This document shows positions 1-12,213 of a DNA stretch of 64,000 nt, piece by piece. The DNA is from Adineta steineri (lineage: Eukaryota > Rotifera > Eurotatoria > Adinetida > Adinetidae): positions 62,001 to 126,000 of the forward strand of contig CAJNOI010000001.1 in the NCBI GenBank assembly GCA_905250115.1, given 5' to 3'. A program made the position numbers and the translations under genes. Within the stretch, counting starts at the first letter, position 1. The number at the start of each line of letters is the position of its first letter. The notes beneath the pieces were generated by a model that saw nothing but the letters and a program-made list of their open reading frames with translations, made no database searches and was not told where the DNA came from.

Positions 1-74
1 TAAATATTTATCAAAACCTAAAGTAAAAAAATTCTTTATTAATTTTCTTTGATATATTATTATTATTTTTATAG

Positions 75-328
75 CGTTTTGAAGTGGCTACATCACTGAT
101 GTTAAGTGAAACACAAATTAAAATATGGTAAAAAAAATAGTTTTTATTGTTTATTTATATGCAAAAATTAATATTAGGTTTCAAAATCGTCGAATGAAAT
201 GGAAACGTAACAAAAAAATGCCATTAGCTACATCCGAAGACTCATCAACATCAATGATTGTTAAAGGAGATGATCCATCAGATACGGCAGATTCACCATC
301 ATCATTAGTTACTATGAGTCCAACTTAA
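75..328 (+). CDS. mnx: MNX-class homeobox transcription factor, 3' end (partial)
   Basis: Two exons are visible, 75-127 and 178-328, joined across a 50-bp intron (128-177) that splits the Trp48 codon (tg|g). The joined frame starts at homeodomain residue 31 and reads RFEVATSLML, SETQIKIW, then FQNRRMKWKR, followed by a 39-residue Ser/Asp-rich tail ending SPT-stop. The RFEVAT..LML..TQ motif in helices 2-3 is diagnostic for the MNX (HB9/exex) family, a motor-neuron and endodermal DNA-binding factor acting in the nucleus. Gln50 and Asn51 of the recognition helix are intact. Everything upstream of Arg31, including the rest of the homeodomain, lies off the left edge behind an acceptor at 71-74. 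The tail is very short for an MNX protein. The family call is secure; the exact paralogue cannot be told. Confidence 0.86.
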
Positions 329-854
329 ACTGTATTTTTATGTTTTTTTCCTTTCTATAAATCGATGTCTTTGTTTTGTTGCAAAATAAAATGTTAATTG
401 AATGGTATGCTTCTTTAATTAGAAAATAAATTTTAATAATTAATAAATATATTGAAACACGAAAAAAAGTTTAAACCTTCAATACTTAGAATATGAGAGA
501 AAAGTAAAAGATTTGAAATTTTCGGCACTTAAATATGTGTTATACTATTATTTTCGATCAAAAAAACGATAAAACCTCGTTTCATGTAAATGCAAGAGCT
601 TTATAAATCTTGATGTTATTATGAAAAGCTACACTTCAGATATTGTGATAAACGAAATATATTTGATATAAAACTGTCATTTTCTCGACAAAGTTATATT
701 GTTAAACAACATTATCTACTCAATAGGTTAGAAAAAAACTGAATCAATTTGTATTTTGAAATGTATCATATAATAAAGTTTTAATATTTAAATAATAAGC
801 TGAAGAGTTCATGATGAGCAAGAGGTTGTTATAATAATTCCATTTTGAGATTTT
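329..854. other. Convergent 3' flank between MNX and TMED
   Basis: No coding sequence seen. It holds the 3' ends of two convergent genes, with AATAAA-type signals after the MNX stop (around 386-391 and again near 425-431). Otherwise it is plain AT-rich sequence. Confidence 0.6.
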
Positions 855-1671
855 TTATTTTCTTGTATATTTTGTTGATGTTTGAAATAATCGTCTAATA
901 AAAAATGTTTGAAAAAGACTGCAAGTAATAATTAAAATAATATGAATAACTGCCCATCGATTGACCCATGATAAATTTTCTTGAATTAAATAAAGATCTT
1001 TTTGATTAAGCATTTCCATTTCCATTAGACTTTCACGTGTAAGAATAATATGGTGATTTATAGAATCAAGTGCATTCTAAAATTATTCAATAAGAAAAAA
1101 AAAAATAAAATATTATCAACATACATGAGCATTCATTGATGAATTATCAAAATGTTCAACTTCTTTTATACTAGCTAAGATTTTCTCAATATGATAAACA
1201 TGAAAAAATACAGACATATATTTAACATAAGTATCTGCTTGTGCATGTGTCATACAAATATCGATTACAGCTACAAAAGAATTCATTAAAAAAATTGTAT
1301 CGAAAGAAAATAAATCTAACTTGTTTCATTAGCTATGATTTCAAGATGACCTCGTTGTGGTGTAGTTGAAACAGCAATAATACTTCCATTATGAGCATTA
1401 CGAAAATAAGCAACAATACTGTTATCATTTGTATGTGCATTTAGAATCTCATACATAAAATACATACTGGTACCATTATCTAGTACTTCATGATAACATT
1501 CTTCAGTACCAGGTTGAAGCCAAAATTTAAAACGCATTTCTAATAAATATATATAATTAAATAAAATTATATCGATGAATTGTATTTACCTCGTAAATGG
1601 TCTGAATCACCTAGAACGATAATAATTAGAGTATTGCTAAAAAGCAAAAACCATAAGTAATTCAAGAGCAT
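855..1671 (-). CDS. p24/TMED family cargo receptor (GOLD domain)
   Basis: Four exons on the minus strand: 1671-1590, 1539-1321, 1270-1125 and 1076-855, giving 222 residues in one frame. The start Met opens a hydrophobic signal peptide (MLLNYLWFLLF). The GOLD-like region follows with FWLQPGTEECYHEVL and a later conserved Cys in VIDICMTH. Next comes a helical stretch (FFHVYHIEKIL), then a C-terminal membrane segment (VIHIILIITCSLF). The short cytosolic tail carries the FF pair and basic residues but no clear KKxx ending. This is the standard p24 layout: type I proteins that cycle between ER and Golgi in COPII/COPI vesicles and select cargo such as GPI-anchored proteins. Length matches the family (about 200-230 aa). 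The subfamily is not clear. It converges on the MNX gene and diverges from the 2200-5451 gene. Confidence 0.83.
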
Positions 1672-2199
1672 TGTACGTGCTGTCTTCGTAGTTTTAAATT
1701 CAGTCAAGATAAAATCGACTCTCCAAGAATAATGAGTATGCACGTGTATATCATGTATCGAAAAGAGAACGAAAGAAAAAGAGAGACGTATAATTGATCA
1801 TCTATTTACTAAAGGATTGTGAATTTCGTAGGTCGTTTGTGTCTCTATTCACAATCATGGTATCAATGCACAAAACACAATCAAGAACAAAAGAAGAAGA
1901 GATATAGAGAGAGGGAGAAAGAGGGTGGGTGTAGACTATACATATATAGTTCGAGTTCAAGCACTGAAAAAATATCATCTTTGTATAATTTTGTTCTTTA
2001 CTTTAACTCATCAAATTATTTTAGAGATACTTGGCGCCTGCTTTTTTTTCAACATGTCGGTGTATCTTTTTCTTGCATCTATTATATTATATATCATCAT
2101 TGCAAAGAAGAAAACATTCATTTTATTAAGAAATAGTTTTTTTTTCGTCTAAGGTATACTTGATATTTATGAGTGTATTTTTGCCTTTCTTCTATTGAC
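1672..2199. other. Divergent intergenic region, TMED / orphan gene
   Basis: 528 bp between two divergent start codons; probably holds both promoters. Purine-rich (gagagagggag) and T-rich runs are visible. Short open frames here have no coding character. Confidence 0.4.
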
Positions 2200-5100
2200 A
2201 TGTCTTGTCCTCATCATGAATTCTTTGATTTATATTGTTGTTTGTCTGATGAGTTTCTTATTTCTAATCCTCAACTACAAACATCGTCATATTATAAACA
2301 AAAAATATATCGAAATACAAATGCATTAGAATCTTCATTATTCTCATCATCACGACGATCAAAATATAAACCAAAACATTTACTTCATCCATACAAATTA
2401 CTAAAAGATGATATTCATACTTTTGAGAAGACAATGAAAAACAAGATTATGTCTATAGAATCGTCAGATCATGAAGTTGAATTTTATATGGAAAAAAAAC
2501 CAACAGTGACTGTTAAACATCATCAGCATACATCACAAATGGCTGATGGTGATAAGAAAAATACTTTTCATCAATATCAACAACAAAGATTTACTAATAA
2601 TCAAGAACATATTATTGATATGATACACAAAGATATAATACGGCCAATACCACGTAAACCATTATTAGTTAATGATTCATTGAAAAGATCCTTTGTAAGT
2701 ACTATTCTTAGAAAGTCTATTTTCATTATAAACTAACGCATCTTTGTTAAGTTATAACCTATATATCATTTACAGCACTCGCGTAATTACCATTCTCAAC
2801 ATTACTAACTATATTACTATTTTTTGAATAGTCTTCGTCTAGAACAGAGACGTTTGTTGTTTACTGTATCTGTGCAGGATTTAAAGTCACTTAAAAATTC
2901 TTTTTCAAACATATTCTCTTCTTAGATTACTCGATCAACATTGCCATTAAATCGTACTTCTACATGGCGGAAACTTCAAGCAAATATTACCGCATCACAA
3001 TTTGATCATATTCAACAGTTTCAACAACAACAATATTCTAGATCATTAGTTCCTTGTCCTATAATGTTATCACCATTGAGTAAACCTTCAGAAATAACAA
3101 AACTCATGTCAAATACCAGTGATACTTCTATATCATCTACGTCTTTATTAATTGATTCTTCAGCGAACTTATCAGATACAAATAGTCTGGTGATGAATTC
3201 ACGAAAGACAATACAACCATCAAAAATATCTTCGATAGAAAATATAATAACTGAAAATAAAAGTAATATAATATTTTCAAAAAGTTACCTTAGTACTTTA
3301 TTACTTATATAGTCAACCATTCCAGTCATATTTTTAAAGAAAATTCTATCAATATATCATTACAAAACTCATCGAACGAATCATCAATCCATAAAAATGA
3401 AGATATTGAAGAATTCAAACCTGTTACTGAAACTATATCTCCTATACAAGTTCCATCTATTTTACTCAATGATATTCTAATATCTTCATTCATGCCAAAT
3501 ATTGATAATAATAAAACATCATTTATATTAATCGGTGATACTACAGATTTAATAGAGCATTTAGTCATCGATCAAATACCAACAACATCATCTATTGAAT
3601 CTAAATGTATCTCCGAAGAAAATGATCAACTAAAACGAGTTCCATTATTATCCGAATCTATAGAAGAATTATGTTTTTTGATACGAAAACTTATTCAATA
3701 TGAATTAACTGAACAGAATATAACATCATTACAAGTTACAATTACTAACCAACTCGCAATTTTATTAACATATTTAGCAAGTTCTAATAATGAAAAAATT
3801 ATGTTTGAATTATTAAAGAAAAATACTGTCGAAAAAATGACATCAACCAATGAAAACGATTTTTCTCTTCAACAACCTATAGTTTCAAATACTGGAACAC
3901 AAACTAATATACAATCAGAAACGATGCTCGAATCATCTAACAATAGTCAATTTCATACTAATTCAATGCATGATATAGTCGAACTTGACGTTCACGAACC
4001 AGAATCATCTAAGATTAAACAAAAGACAACTATCGATACATTAAGTCATACAGATTTAATATCAACAAGTGGTAAAAATAATATATAAATCCTTCATTAC
4101 TAATATTTCATTTGTTTAGTTACGTTGAATTTATCTGGTCATCGATTAAATCATACTCTTTCCGACACATATATTTATCATATTCATCATCATCAACAAT
4201 ATTCATCTTCGCATCATAAATTAATTTCATATTCAGAAACAACTATACACTCATTAATGCATCGTTTTCATCAACAATGGTCAACAAAAAAAGAAGAAAC
4301 TAAACGTTTACTCAAATGTATTGGACAAAAACTTCAACATTATATCGAATTAGAATCTTCAAATACATGTTTAGAAGCAAGTACAGAATTTACACCAGAT
4401 TTTCTCCTAACAACAATTAATACTTTGAAATATGACGAGAACGATCAAACAGAACAATTTGGTATTGATATTGATAAACAAGATTATCAAACTGATACAC
4501 TTACATTTAATTCTTCTGAAAAAGATAATCATGATCAATATCCATTTACTTTAATTCGTACTTATCAATCAATCAATAAATCGCAAATAGAAGAAGATAA
4601 TAGTCTTTTTTTAAACAATTCAACTTCTGTATCATGTGATGATGATTTTATTTCTCCAGTAATCAATCGATTGAATAATAAAACTTATTGCTGTCAGTTA
4701 CTTGAACCTTTTCGGAATTTAAATCAATGGCAAATACCTATCTTACCGAAAAAATCAAAGAGCATTGATTTAATTTATGAAAAACAAATGGCGAAAATTA
4801 ATTGTAAACATTTAAGAACACGATCAAATTTAAATAATAGAATAAATATTAGTGGAAAACGAGTATTAATTAAATCGAATTCTTTATCTCTCTCTATTCA
4901 AGGTCAAGAACAGCTGAAGAAATCATCTATTTTAAACTATAATAATAATTATCATCAACACAGTAGATCATCGACAAGTAATGATAGTTTGTACACTTTA
5001 GATAGCGATACATTAGACAAAAATAGTCCTGATCTGTATCGAAGATCATCAGATAACATTCAATTGTTAACGAACTTTTCGAAATCTGGTAAATATACGT

Positions 5101-5451
5101 TTACTCTTTTACATTATTAAATTTGAATTATTTTATATTTCAGATGAATTCAATTTACATTCTTCACATCCAAATATATACCAAAAATATAATAAATCCA
5201 TCGAAACTACATGTTTACCTACGACTGTCTCATCTGATTTGTCAGAAATTAATGACAAATTAAATTCAAATATTATACTTGCAGAAAATCTTCTTGATAT
5301 GCTTGATTCTCTCAATAATCCTGCTAAGAATTCATTAACTATAAACAGTGATGTACTTCATATGTATATTCGACAATTTCTCATTCAATTCGACGCAAGT
5401 ATTCGTCTTGCTCGAAACAAGAGAAGAAAGAAAAAAAAAGTAATACATTAA
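2200..5451 (+). CDS. Hypothetical 955-aa low-complexity protein
   Basis: Five exons: 2200-2694, 2926-3262, 3313-4071, 4120-5088 and 5144-5451. Phases agree at every junction and two introns are 50 and 48 bp long. The start at 2200 (MSCPHHEFFDLYCC) is the first ATG of the open frame; a further upstream exon cannot be excluded. The product is rich in Ser, Asn, Gln and Ile, with His/Gln runs in exon 1 (residues about 110-145) and no signal peptide or membrane segment. Basic patches occur, and the C-terminus is strongly basic (NKRRKKKKVIH), which could be a nuclear signal. A short helical region near the end (ENLLDMLDSL, then LHMYIRQFLIQF) is the most conserved-looking part. I recognise no domain. 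Codon use and splice structure support a real gene; function is unknown. Confidence 0.7.
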
Positions 5452-5566
5452 CAAAACTTGATTCATGACTAGATTTCTAACAGTTAAAGTTTATAGTTAA
5501 TATTTATTATAAAAAAAAAGAAATCATTCAATGAAATTTATTACGAACTAATTTTGTTTAAAAATT

Positions 5567-6778
5567 TTAAAAGTAAAACATACGACAAAATCGACATAGA
5601 AGATGATAAAAGTGAACGAAATATTTCATAAGAATTGAATTATGATGCGATAATTTCTTTCGATGAGCAGACATTGCACGAGAATGAAAAATAATATCTG
5701 AATTAAAATTGTTACAATCGAGATAAACAGTACAATTACTCCATTCTCGTACAAAGAAATTCGGAAATGGTTCATAAGCATCTTCTAATGGTATACCATA
5801 ATTAGTTTCAAATCCTTCTTTCCACCAGGTACTTGGTGTAAAAAATAACCAATAATCACCACGTGCAATTAAAAATGCAGCTAATTGTTGTTTAAGATCT
5901 TTGCATTGTTCCCATGGAGTACTACATGCTCCATTATACATAGCAGGAAATGTAACAGGTACATCTTTCATCGATATTGCAGTTTTCATTTTTTCTACAC
6001 ATACAGCTGTTGTATCTTGACTAGTAGGTACATTCGGACTTAACCAAGCTTGCCATGCATGTTTATTATATCGTAATCCAAGTTCCCATGCTCGATTTAA
6101 TGATACTTGCGTAGCAGCATCGACAACTAGTCGATACTCCTCAGTATAATTAGGATAATTAGATCTTTCCGCCCAAATACCTGTATCATCATCATAGAAA
6201 ATACCATCTACAGCTGATTGATTAAAAGCACTAGCTATATAAGAATTGACAAAATAATCTTGTACATCTGGATTTCTATGATCCCAACAGAATTGATCCA
6301 TACGATAGTGGAATACTGTAGTAGAATCATTATAAATAGTACCATTTGGAAATAAAACAAACCAATTAGTTTTTGATGAATTATACATTACAATTGCATT
6401 AGTATCAAAGATATTAAGTGCAAGTTCAGCTTGACGATAAACGAATACACGAGTTTTCGGATTGACAGCTTTAATAATAGCTGCTTGTTGTGCTAGCGTA
6501 TCTTCTCGATGCATTGGAAGACTATAATGATTAGCCCAATCAATACCGATTACACCATGTAACGCAGCAAAAGAAACTGTTTCATTATCATAAAAATCTT
6601 CACTGGAACCAAAATAATTTTGTGTTGATAATTGCATATTATATGTGCGTGGCCATGGAGGAAGTGGACATGGTAAACGCCATGGGACAGGACATGGATC
6701 GAGTTTGCCCTGACTGTGTATTATAAACTGTAATATCAGAAAAGTAAAACTAATCAAAAGATACATATCTGAAATCAT
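5567..6778 (-). CDS. Secreted glycoside-hydrolase-like protein, intronless
   Basis: A single 403-codon open frame with no introns, unusual here where most genes are split every few hundred bases. Residues 1-24 form a signal peptide (the alternative Met at residue 5, MYLLISFTFLILQF, is equally good). The body has alternating aliphatic strands and motifs seen in TIM-barrel hydrolases: GVIGIDWANH, TRVFVYRQAE, FCWDHRNPDVQDYF, then VDGIFYDDDTGIW, where acidic residues follow a beta strand as in several putative GH families. Cys pairs and several NxS/T sites fit secretion. Substrate and catalytic residues cannot be assigned. The lack of introns and the fold type make acquisition from bacteria, fungi or protists plausible, as is common in bdelloids, but that is inference. 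Confidence 0.72.
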   Translation of the reverse strand: MISDMYLLISFTFLILQFIIHSQGKLDPCPVPWRLPCPLPPWPRTYNMQLSTQNYFGSSEDFYDNETVSFAALHGVIGIDWANHYSLPMHREDTLAQQAAIIKAVNPKTRVFVYRQAELALNIFDTNAIVMYNSSKTNWFVLFPNGTIYNDSTTVFHYRMDQFCWDHRNPDVQDYFVNSYIASAFNQSAVDGIFYDDDTGIWAERSNYPNYTEEYRLVVDAATQVSLNRAWELGLRYNKHAWQAWLSPNVPTSQDTTAVCVEKMKTAISMKDVPVTFPAMYNGACSTPWEQCKDLKQQLAAFLIARGDYWLFFTPSTWWKEGFETNYGIPLEDAYEPFPNFFVREWSNCTVYLDCNNFNSDIIFHSRAMSAHRKKLSHHNSILMKYFVHFYHLLCRFCRMFYF

Positions 6779-8427
6779 TTAAAACTGTAGTATATTTATT
6801 AAAGAAAACTTACATATAAATTTTTATTTTCTTTCTATTATACTATATTCTTTTTGTTCAGACCATCTAAAATTACTACACATTGAAGTTGTGTTTTATT
6901 ATTTTTTTTCTCTCTCTTCATATGACTGTCGCCATGTGATACAACAAAATATATCCAGCCAAGAAAGAGCAGAGAAAGAAAAAAGAGTGCGAGGCACTAA
7001 GTAATATTTGTTTTTCTTTTACATTCTGTTCTGTTCAAATGAGAACGATGTAGGTGAAAGCAATCTCAGTTGACATACTTTTGCATCTGTTATATTATTA
7101 TGAATACAATTAGTTTCTATTCTAACTAAAAAGATAAATTTTAAATGCCAATCATACATTAAAAATCTAAAGACCGTGTATCTCATGGCAAAATTTCAAA
7201 TGTATTTGAATTATTATACAAATAATCAGAAGATAAAGAGTATGATATAGCGCTGGTATTCTTCTTAATATAACTTGAGACAGTAAGATAACTGACGAAC
7301 TGTCTTTGAATATACAAAAAGAATCGTCTATATTTATCTAGGGAGAAACCTGTATCGAAAAAAATAGATAAAATGAAAAAGGTTTAGAAACTTTAATTAT
7401 TATCAAAACCATAGTTTTACAATCATTTTTAGAGAAAAAATATTATTTTATGATAATCACAGTCAAGGTTATGATGCTCACATTTTTAAAATTGAAACTC
7501 AGAAGAATGAGTACGATTAAGAATAATATAGTTATGATATACCATCCATTTGTATAAAGATATATTTTAAGTCAAAGTTAAGACTAATGACACGAAAATA
7601 TTTACAATAAACATTGTTAAATTGTTAGAAACTTCCATTGATATCAATTCATCATTTCTAGATGCTGAATGCATTTGTTCAGCCACTAAAGATCAATATT
7701 AATTATTACGAAAAATATTATTTCCCTGCATCTTTATTTATTTCTAGGCGTCGAAAGAAAAAATAGATATCTCTTTTAACTACATACTTTTGATATCTGT
7801 CATGATATCTTCAAGTATGTTTGACTTGCATATCTAGTTTTCACTTCAATTAATCAATTTTTCTTTATTAATTGGATTGTTGTTTGTCATTGCGAATAGA
7901 CAATTATATTCACTAAATAGACTAGAATTTTCTCTGATAACGACTTGTACAGTCATATTATATTCTTGTATTTTTCATTCGTAAAACTTATAAATATCAT
8001 GCTTAAAGATAATTTTCACTAGATTCGTACGTTTTTGTATATTTTCAATCGATATTACCCTAAATAAAAGTAGAACTATTTTCAAAATGATTTATTAGAT
8101 GAACATAGAATCGTTAGCAACGCGTATGAAATTAATATAAATTATACTTTATCCAGTAGACTATAAATAAATATATAAAAGTAAAGATTTCTTCAAAAAA
8201 AAAGGCGAGTTTGTAGGTGGTAATCTTATCAGGAATGTTATTTTCATTGTTTTCCTTGCATAAAATTGCGTTAAAGTGACCCATTACTTTTCTGAAATGT
8301 TATTTCATAGAAATAGAATGCAAACAAGCATGAGAAGAAAAAAATAGAAAAATTCATATAAAAGCATCGTTAGTAAGACGAGAATTAGAGGAACTTTTAC
8401 AAGTTATCACATTAGCAAGTATTAAAC
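6779..8427. other. Intergenic, GPCR 5' flank at right end
   Basis: 1.65 kb with no supported gene. The last roughly 280 bp (from about 8150) match the 5' flank of the second GPCR copy and hold TATA-like motifs (tatataaaag near 8171 and catataaaag near 8354). Confidence 0.5.
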
Positions 8428-9491
8428 ATGGTAACAGCTTATGATATTTTTGCTTTTACGCAAAATTTTTCATTATATTTTACAATGACTATTTTCGTTC
8501 TTGGAACTATTGGAGGCTTAATCAATATTGGTGTACTTACTACTTTAAAACTATTTCGATCTAATCAATGTGCTTTTTATCTTATTATGGAATCTACTTT
8601 CGATACTCTTCAATTATTTATGCTTTTTATTATAAATATTTTATCACTTACAATCAAACCTGATCCTGGAAATACTTCTCTTGCTTGGTGTAGAATAAGA
8701 TTTGCATTACCTCAAACATTACGATTAATTGCAACGTCAATGGTGTGTTTTGCTGCACTGGATCAATTTCTATCAACAAATCCTCAACTCATAATTAGAC
8801 AGATGAGTTCACTTCGATTAGCTCATCGTTTAACTGTTGTAGCCATTCTTCTTTGGATTTGTCAAAGTATACCATGTAGTATTTTATATGAGATTGTTCC
8901 ATCAAGTGGTTGTATTATAACTAATGTTGGTTTGATACATTATTATTCTTTCTTTTATTATCCTATTTTGCATGGACTTTTACCAGTTCTTGCTTCATCC
9001 TCATTCGCTCTTTTAGCATATCGTAATGTTCGAAATCTTGTTCGACGTCAAGTGGCTGTTGAACGCCGTCGACTTGATCGACAATTAACAGCGATGATTT
9101 TCGTACGTGTTATTTTTTTTGTACTCTTTTTAATACCTTATACTATTTATCGTATTTATTCACTCAATGTTACATTTACTCCAGCAACTCTTTATCCATA
9201 TGCTGTCGATCAATTGGTATACACAAGTCTGGCATTAATGACATATCTTAATCATACAGTAAGATTTTATTGTAGTTATATTTTTATCTAAATCAAATAA
9301 TAACAATTCTTTTTTTGTTTTAGGTGAGTTTTTATATATTTATGGCATCATCATCACGATATCGTCGTCAAGTTAAAAGTTTTTTCGTGAAAAAATGTTG
9401 GCGAACACTGAAAAATTTATGTAATACTGAACAAAATACAGTTCATCCGTCTGGTACAGTATTAACTGCCGCAGACACCGAAGATGAATAA
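8428..9491 (+). CDS. Rhodopsin-like 7TM receptor, tandem copy 1
   Basis: Exon 1 is 8428-9258 and exon 2 is 9324-9491, separated by a 65-bp intron at phase 0 inside helix 7; product 332 aa. Helix 1 is TMTIFVLGTIGGLINIGVL, with the GxxxN-type contact. Helix 2 is FYLIMESTFDTLQLFML. The conserved extracellular Cys lies in LAWCRIRF before helix 3. The DRY position reads ALDQFLS, so the Arg is not conserved. Helix 6 ends LFLIPYTIYRIY and helix 7 leads to a basic helix 8 (SSSRYRRQVKSFF). A Cys in GCIITN can pair with the helix 3 Cys. This resembles the large lineage-specific families of peptide- or chemosensory-like receptors in rotifers; the ligand is unknown. It sits in the plasma membrane. See the paralogue at 11151-12213, which has identical exon lengths. 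Confidence 0.85.
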
Positions 9492-9639
9492 TGATCAAAT
9501 ATTTTAATTTTAAAACTATTGGATGGATATATATATTAGTTTTAAGCTAACTATCTATTGTTACTGTACTATGATTATTTTTCGATAGAAATGTCAGTGA
9601 CCTGGTAAACAGATGGATAGAACAACTTAAGTTGAAATT

Positions 9640-10018
9640 CAAATTTTCATAATGTATGAAAATATGAATCAGCTTAAGATTTGAATTAATTGAATAAAAA
9701 ATAATTTTATGTTGTGTCTTTTGTAAATCTTATTTTTTTTCCTGAAATTTTTGATCATTTTCAACCATTTACAATACACAAAAATATTATATAAAAGTAG
9801 AATTAAGCAACTTGAGTATTTTTATTTTCAAATGGATCATGGAATGAATTAATAACGTTCAGGTATATGATTATGATGTATATTTTTGTGTAAGATCTGT
9901 TACTGTGTATTGTAAATGGTTGAAAATTTCCGAAAATAAAATAAGATTTAATTATTTTTTATCTAATTAATTCAAATCTTAAGCTGATTCATATTTTCAT
10001 GCATTATAGTTTAAATTG
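9640..10018. repeat. Foldback inverted repeat (MITE-like)
   Basis: Two long imperfect arms face each other between the GPCR copies. About 39 nt at 9653-9691 (tgtatgaaaatatgaatcag...) match the reverse complement of about 9963-10003 with one mismatch. Further out from the core, tcaaccatttacaatacaca (9761-9780) pairs with the complement of 9904-9923. One arm has an 18-nt extra block. No ORF inside. Confidence 0.6.
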
Positions 10019-10829
10019 TTAAAAATGATAGTTCTTGCGTCATTTAACCCCAAAATAGTTTGAATATAATTATATTGAACAGAATAAAATTACTTCTTCT
10101 TTTGTAACTCTAATTATACTGCAAACATTATTAAATATATTGTTACTATACTAAACAGCTAACGAATGGTTGTTCTATTTCAAAAAAAAAGGATCTTTCA
10201 ATGGTTTTAATTAAGAAAATATATCTATTTTCTTTCATCATTTTATATTAGACTAGCAATTATGTAATATGTACATGCATTTGGAATGTAATGAATAATA
10301 TATAAATGAGAACTGTCAACTTATATATGTATATGAGATTTGAGCATGTGAACATTGTGTTCATCAGTGAAAATGAATTATTTGTGACAAGAGAACAAAA
10401 TCTATACGAATAATAATCGATTTGATTCAATGGATAGAATATTGTAATGAAGAATTACATGTTCTCTTTATCATTAGTTTCATGCATAAAAAATTTAGAG
10501 ATATCTCAAGGATTTCTATTCAAAAATACAGCATAAGCATATATATTTAACGTTCTTCATTAAACTCTAAGAATAGATGATGATTGATGAAACTCGTTGA
10601 TTAAAGAAAAAATGACAGAAGTATATGCTATTATTTTAATTAAAAAAAGTAACAGACAAAATTTTCTCAGTTGTCAATCGATAAAAGGATAAATGTCCCT
10701 AACTAACGGACGATAATAAATGGTAATGGATTTGAATTTAACAGAACTTTTTATAACAGGAGTTGTGAGTATTGTGACGGCAAATGTTTTATGATCTATA
10801 AATAGATAAACTAAAGCTGATGTGACCGT

Positions 10830-11150
10830 ATCTAGTCGACTATAAAAAATATATAAAAGTATGTACTTATAACGCTTATAAAAGTAAAGTTTTTCTTACG
10901 AATGGAAAACGTGTTCGTAGGTGGTAATCTTATTAAGAGTATTATTTTCATTGTTTCTCTTGCGTAAAATCGCGTTAAAGTGAGCCATTACTTTCCTGAA
11001 ATATTACTTTTCATTATGTTGTTTAAAAAAAAATAGAATGCAAACAAGCATGAAAAGGAAAAAAAATAAAAATTTTTTATGAAAAGGCATCGTTAGTAAG
11101 ACGAGAATTTGAGCAAGTTTTACAAATTATTACATTAGCACGTATTGAAT
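10830..11150 (+). repeat. Duplicated 5' flank of GPCR copy 2
   Basis: This flank is a diverged copy of about 8150-8427. Shared blocks include gtaggtggtaatcttat, aatagaatgcaaacaagcat and catcgttagtaagacgagaa. The duplication unit therefore spans promoter plus gene, offset by about 2.7 kb. Conserved blocks may mark the promoter. Confidence 0.7.
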
Positions 11151-12213
11151 ATGTTAACAGCTCAAGATATTCTTTCTTTGTCGCAAAACTTTTCATTGTA
11201 TTTTACAATGACTATTTTTGTTCTTGGAACTATTGGAGGTTTAATAAATATTGGTGTCCTCACTACTTTAAAACTATTTCGATCTAATCAATGTGCTTTT
11301 TATCTTATTATGGAATCTGTTGTCAATACTATTCAGTTATTTGTACTTTTTATTATATATCTTCTACCAATTACAAATGAAGCTGATCCTGCAAATACTT
11401 CTCTTGCTTGGTGTAAAATGAAAAATTTCTTAACTCAAACATTACGATTACTTTCATCATCAATGGTATGTTTTGCTGCATTAGATCAATTTTTATCAAC
11501 AAATCCTCAACATATAATTAGACAGATGAGTTCACTTCGATTAGCTCATCGTTTAACAATTGTAGCTATTTTCCTTTGGATTGGTCACGATATACCATAT
11601 GCTATTTTGTATGTGATTGTTCCACCAAGTGGTTGTATCATCACTAATATTGATTTAATACATTATTATTCTTTCTTTTACTATCCCATTTTGCATGGAT
11701 TTTTACCAATTCTTGCCTCATCTGCATTCGCTCTATTAGCATATCGTAATGTTCGAAATCTTGTTCGACGTCAAGTGGCTGTTGAACGTCGTCGACTTGA
11801 TCGACAGTTAACAGCGATGATTTTTATACGCGTTATTTTTTATGTACTACTTTTAATACCTTATACTGTTTATCGTATTTATTCACTTAATGTTACATTT
11901 ACTCAAGCAAATCTTTACCCATATGCTATCAATCAATTGATATACTCAGTTATGTCATCAATGACAAATCTTAACTATACTGTAAGCTTTCATGTAGTTA
12001 TATATTTATTTAAATTAAATAATGATAATTCTTTTTTTGTTTCAGGTAAGTTTTTATATATTTATGGCATCATCATCCCGATATCGCCGTCAAGTGAAAA
12101 GTTTTTTTGTGAAAAAATGTTGGCGAACACTGAAAAATTTATGTAATGCTGAACAAAATATAGTACATCCTAATGGTACAACGTCCATTGTCGCAGACAC
12201 TGAAGATGAATAA
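11151..12213 (+). CDS. Rhodopsin-like 7TM receptor, tandem copy 2
   Basis: Exon 1 is 11151-11981 and exon 2 is 12046-12213; 332 aa, with the same exon lengths and intron position as copy 1. The ATG at 11151 is preferred over the in-frame TTG two codons upstream because it aligns with the start of copy 1. Most of the sequence matches copy 1, including helix 1, ALDQFLSTNPQ, the basic third loop (RRQVAVERRRLDRQL) and helix 8. Differences cluster in helix 2, helix 3 and the extracellular loops, for example SVVNTIQLFVLF against STFDTLQLFMLF and HDIPYAILYVI against QSIPCSILYEI. That is where ligand-contact residues lie in this class, so the copies may have diverged in ligand preference (inference). 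Both reading frames are intact, so neither is a pseudogene. Confidence 0.85.

Noticed and set aside
1819-2152. Two overlapping ORFs before the 955-aa gene
   Set aside because: Built from purine-rich and T-rich runs with no similarity; more likely promoter or 5' UTR.
3263-3312. A 29-bp intron starting gttacc in the 955-aa gene
   Set aside because: Too short; using the gtaata donor at 3263 gives a 50-bp intron with the same phase and typical size.
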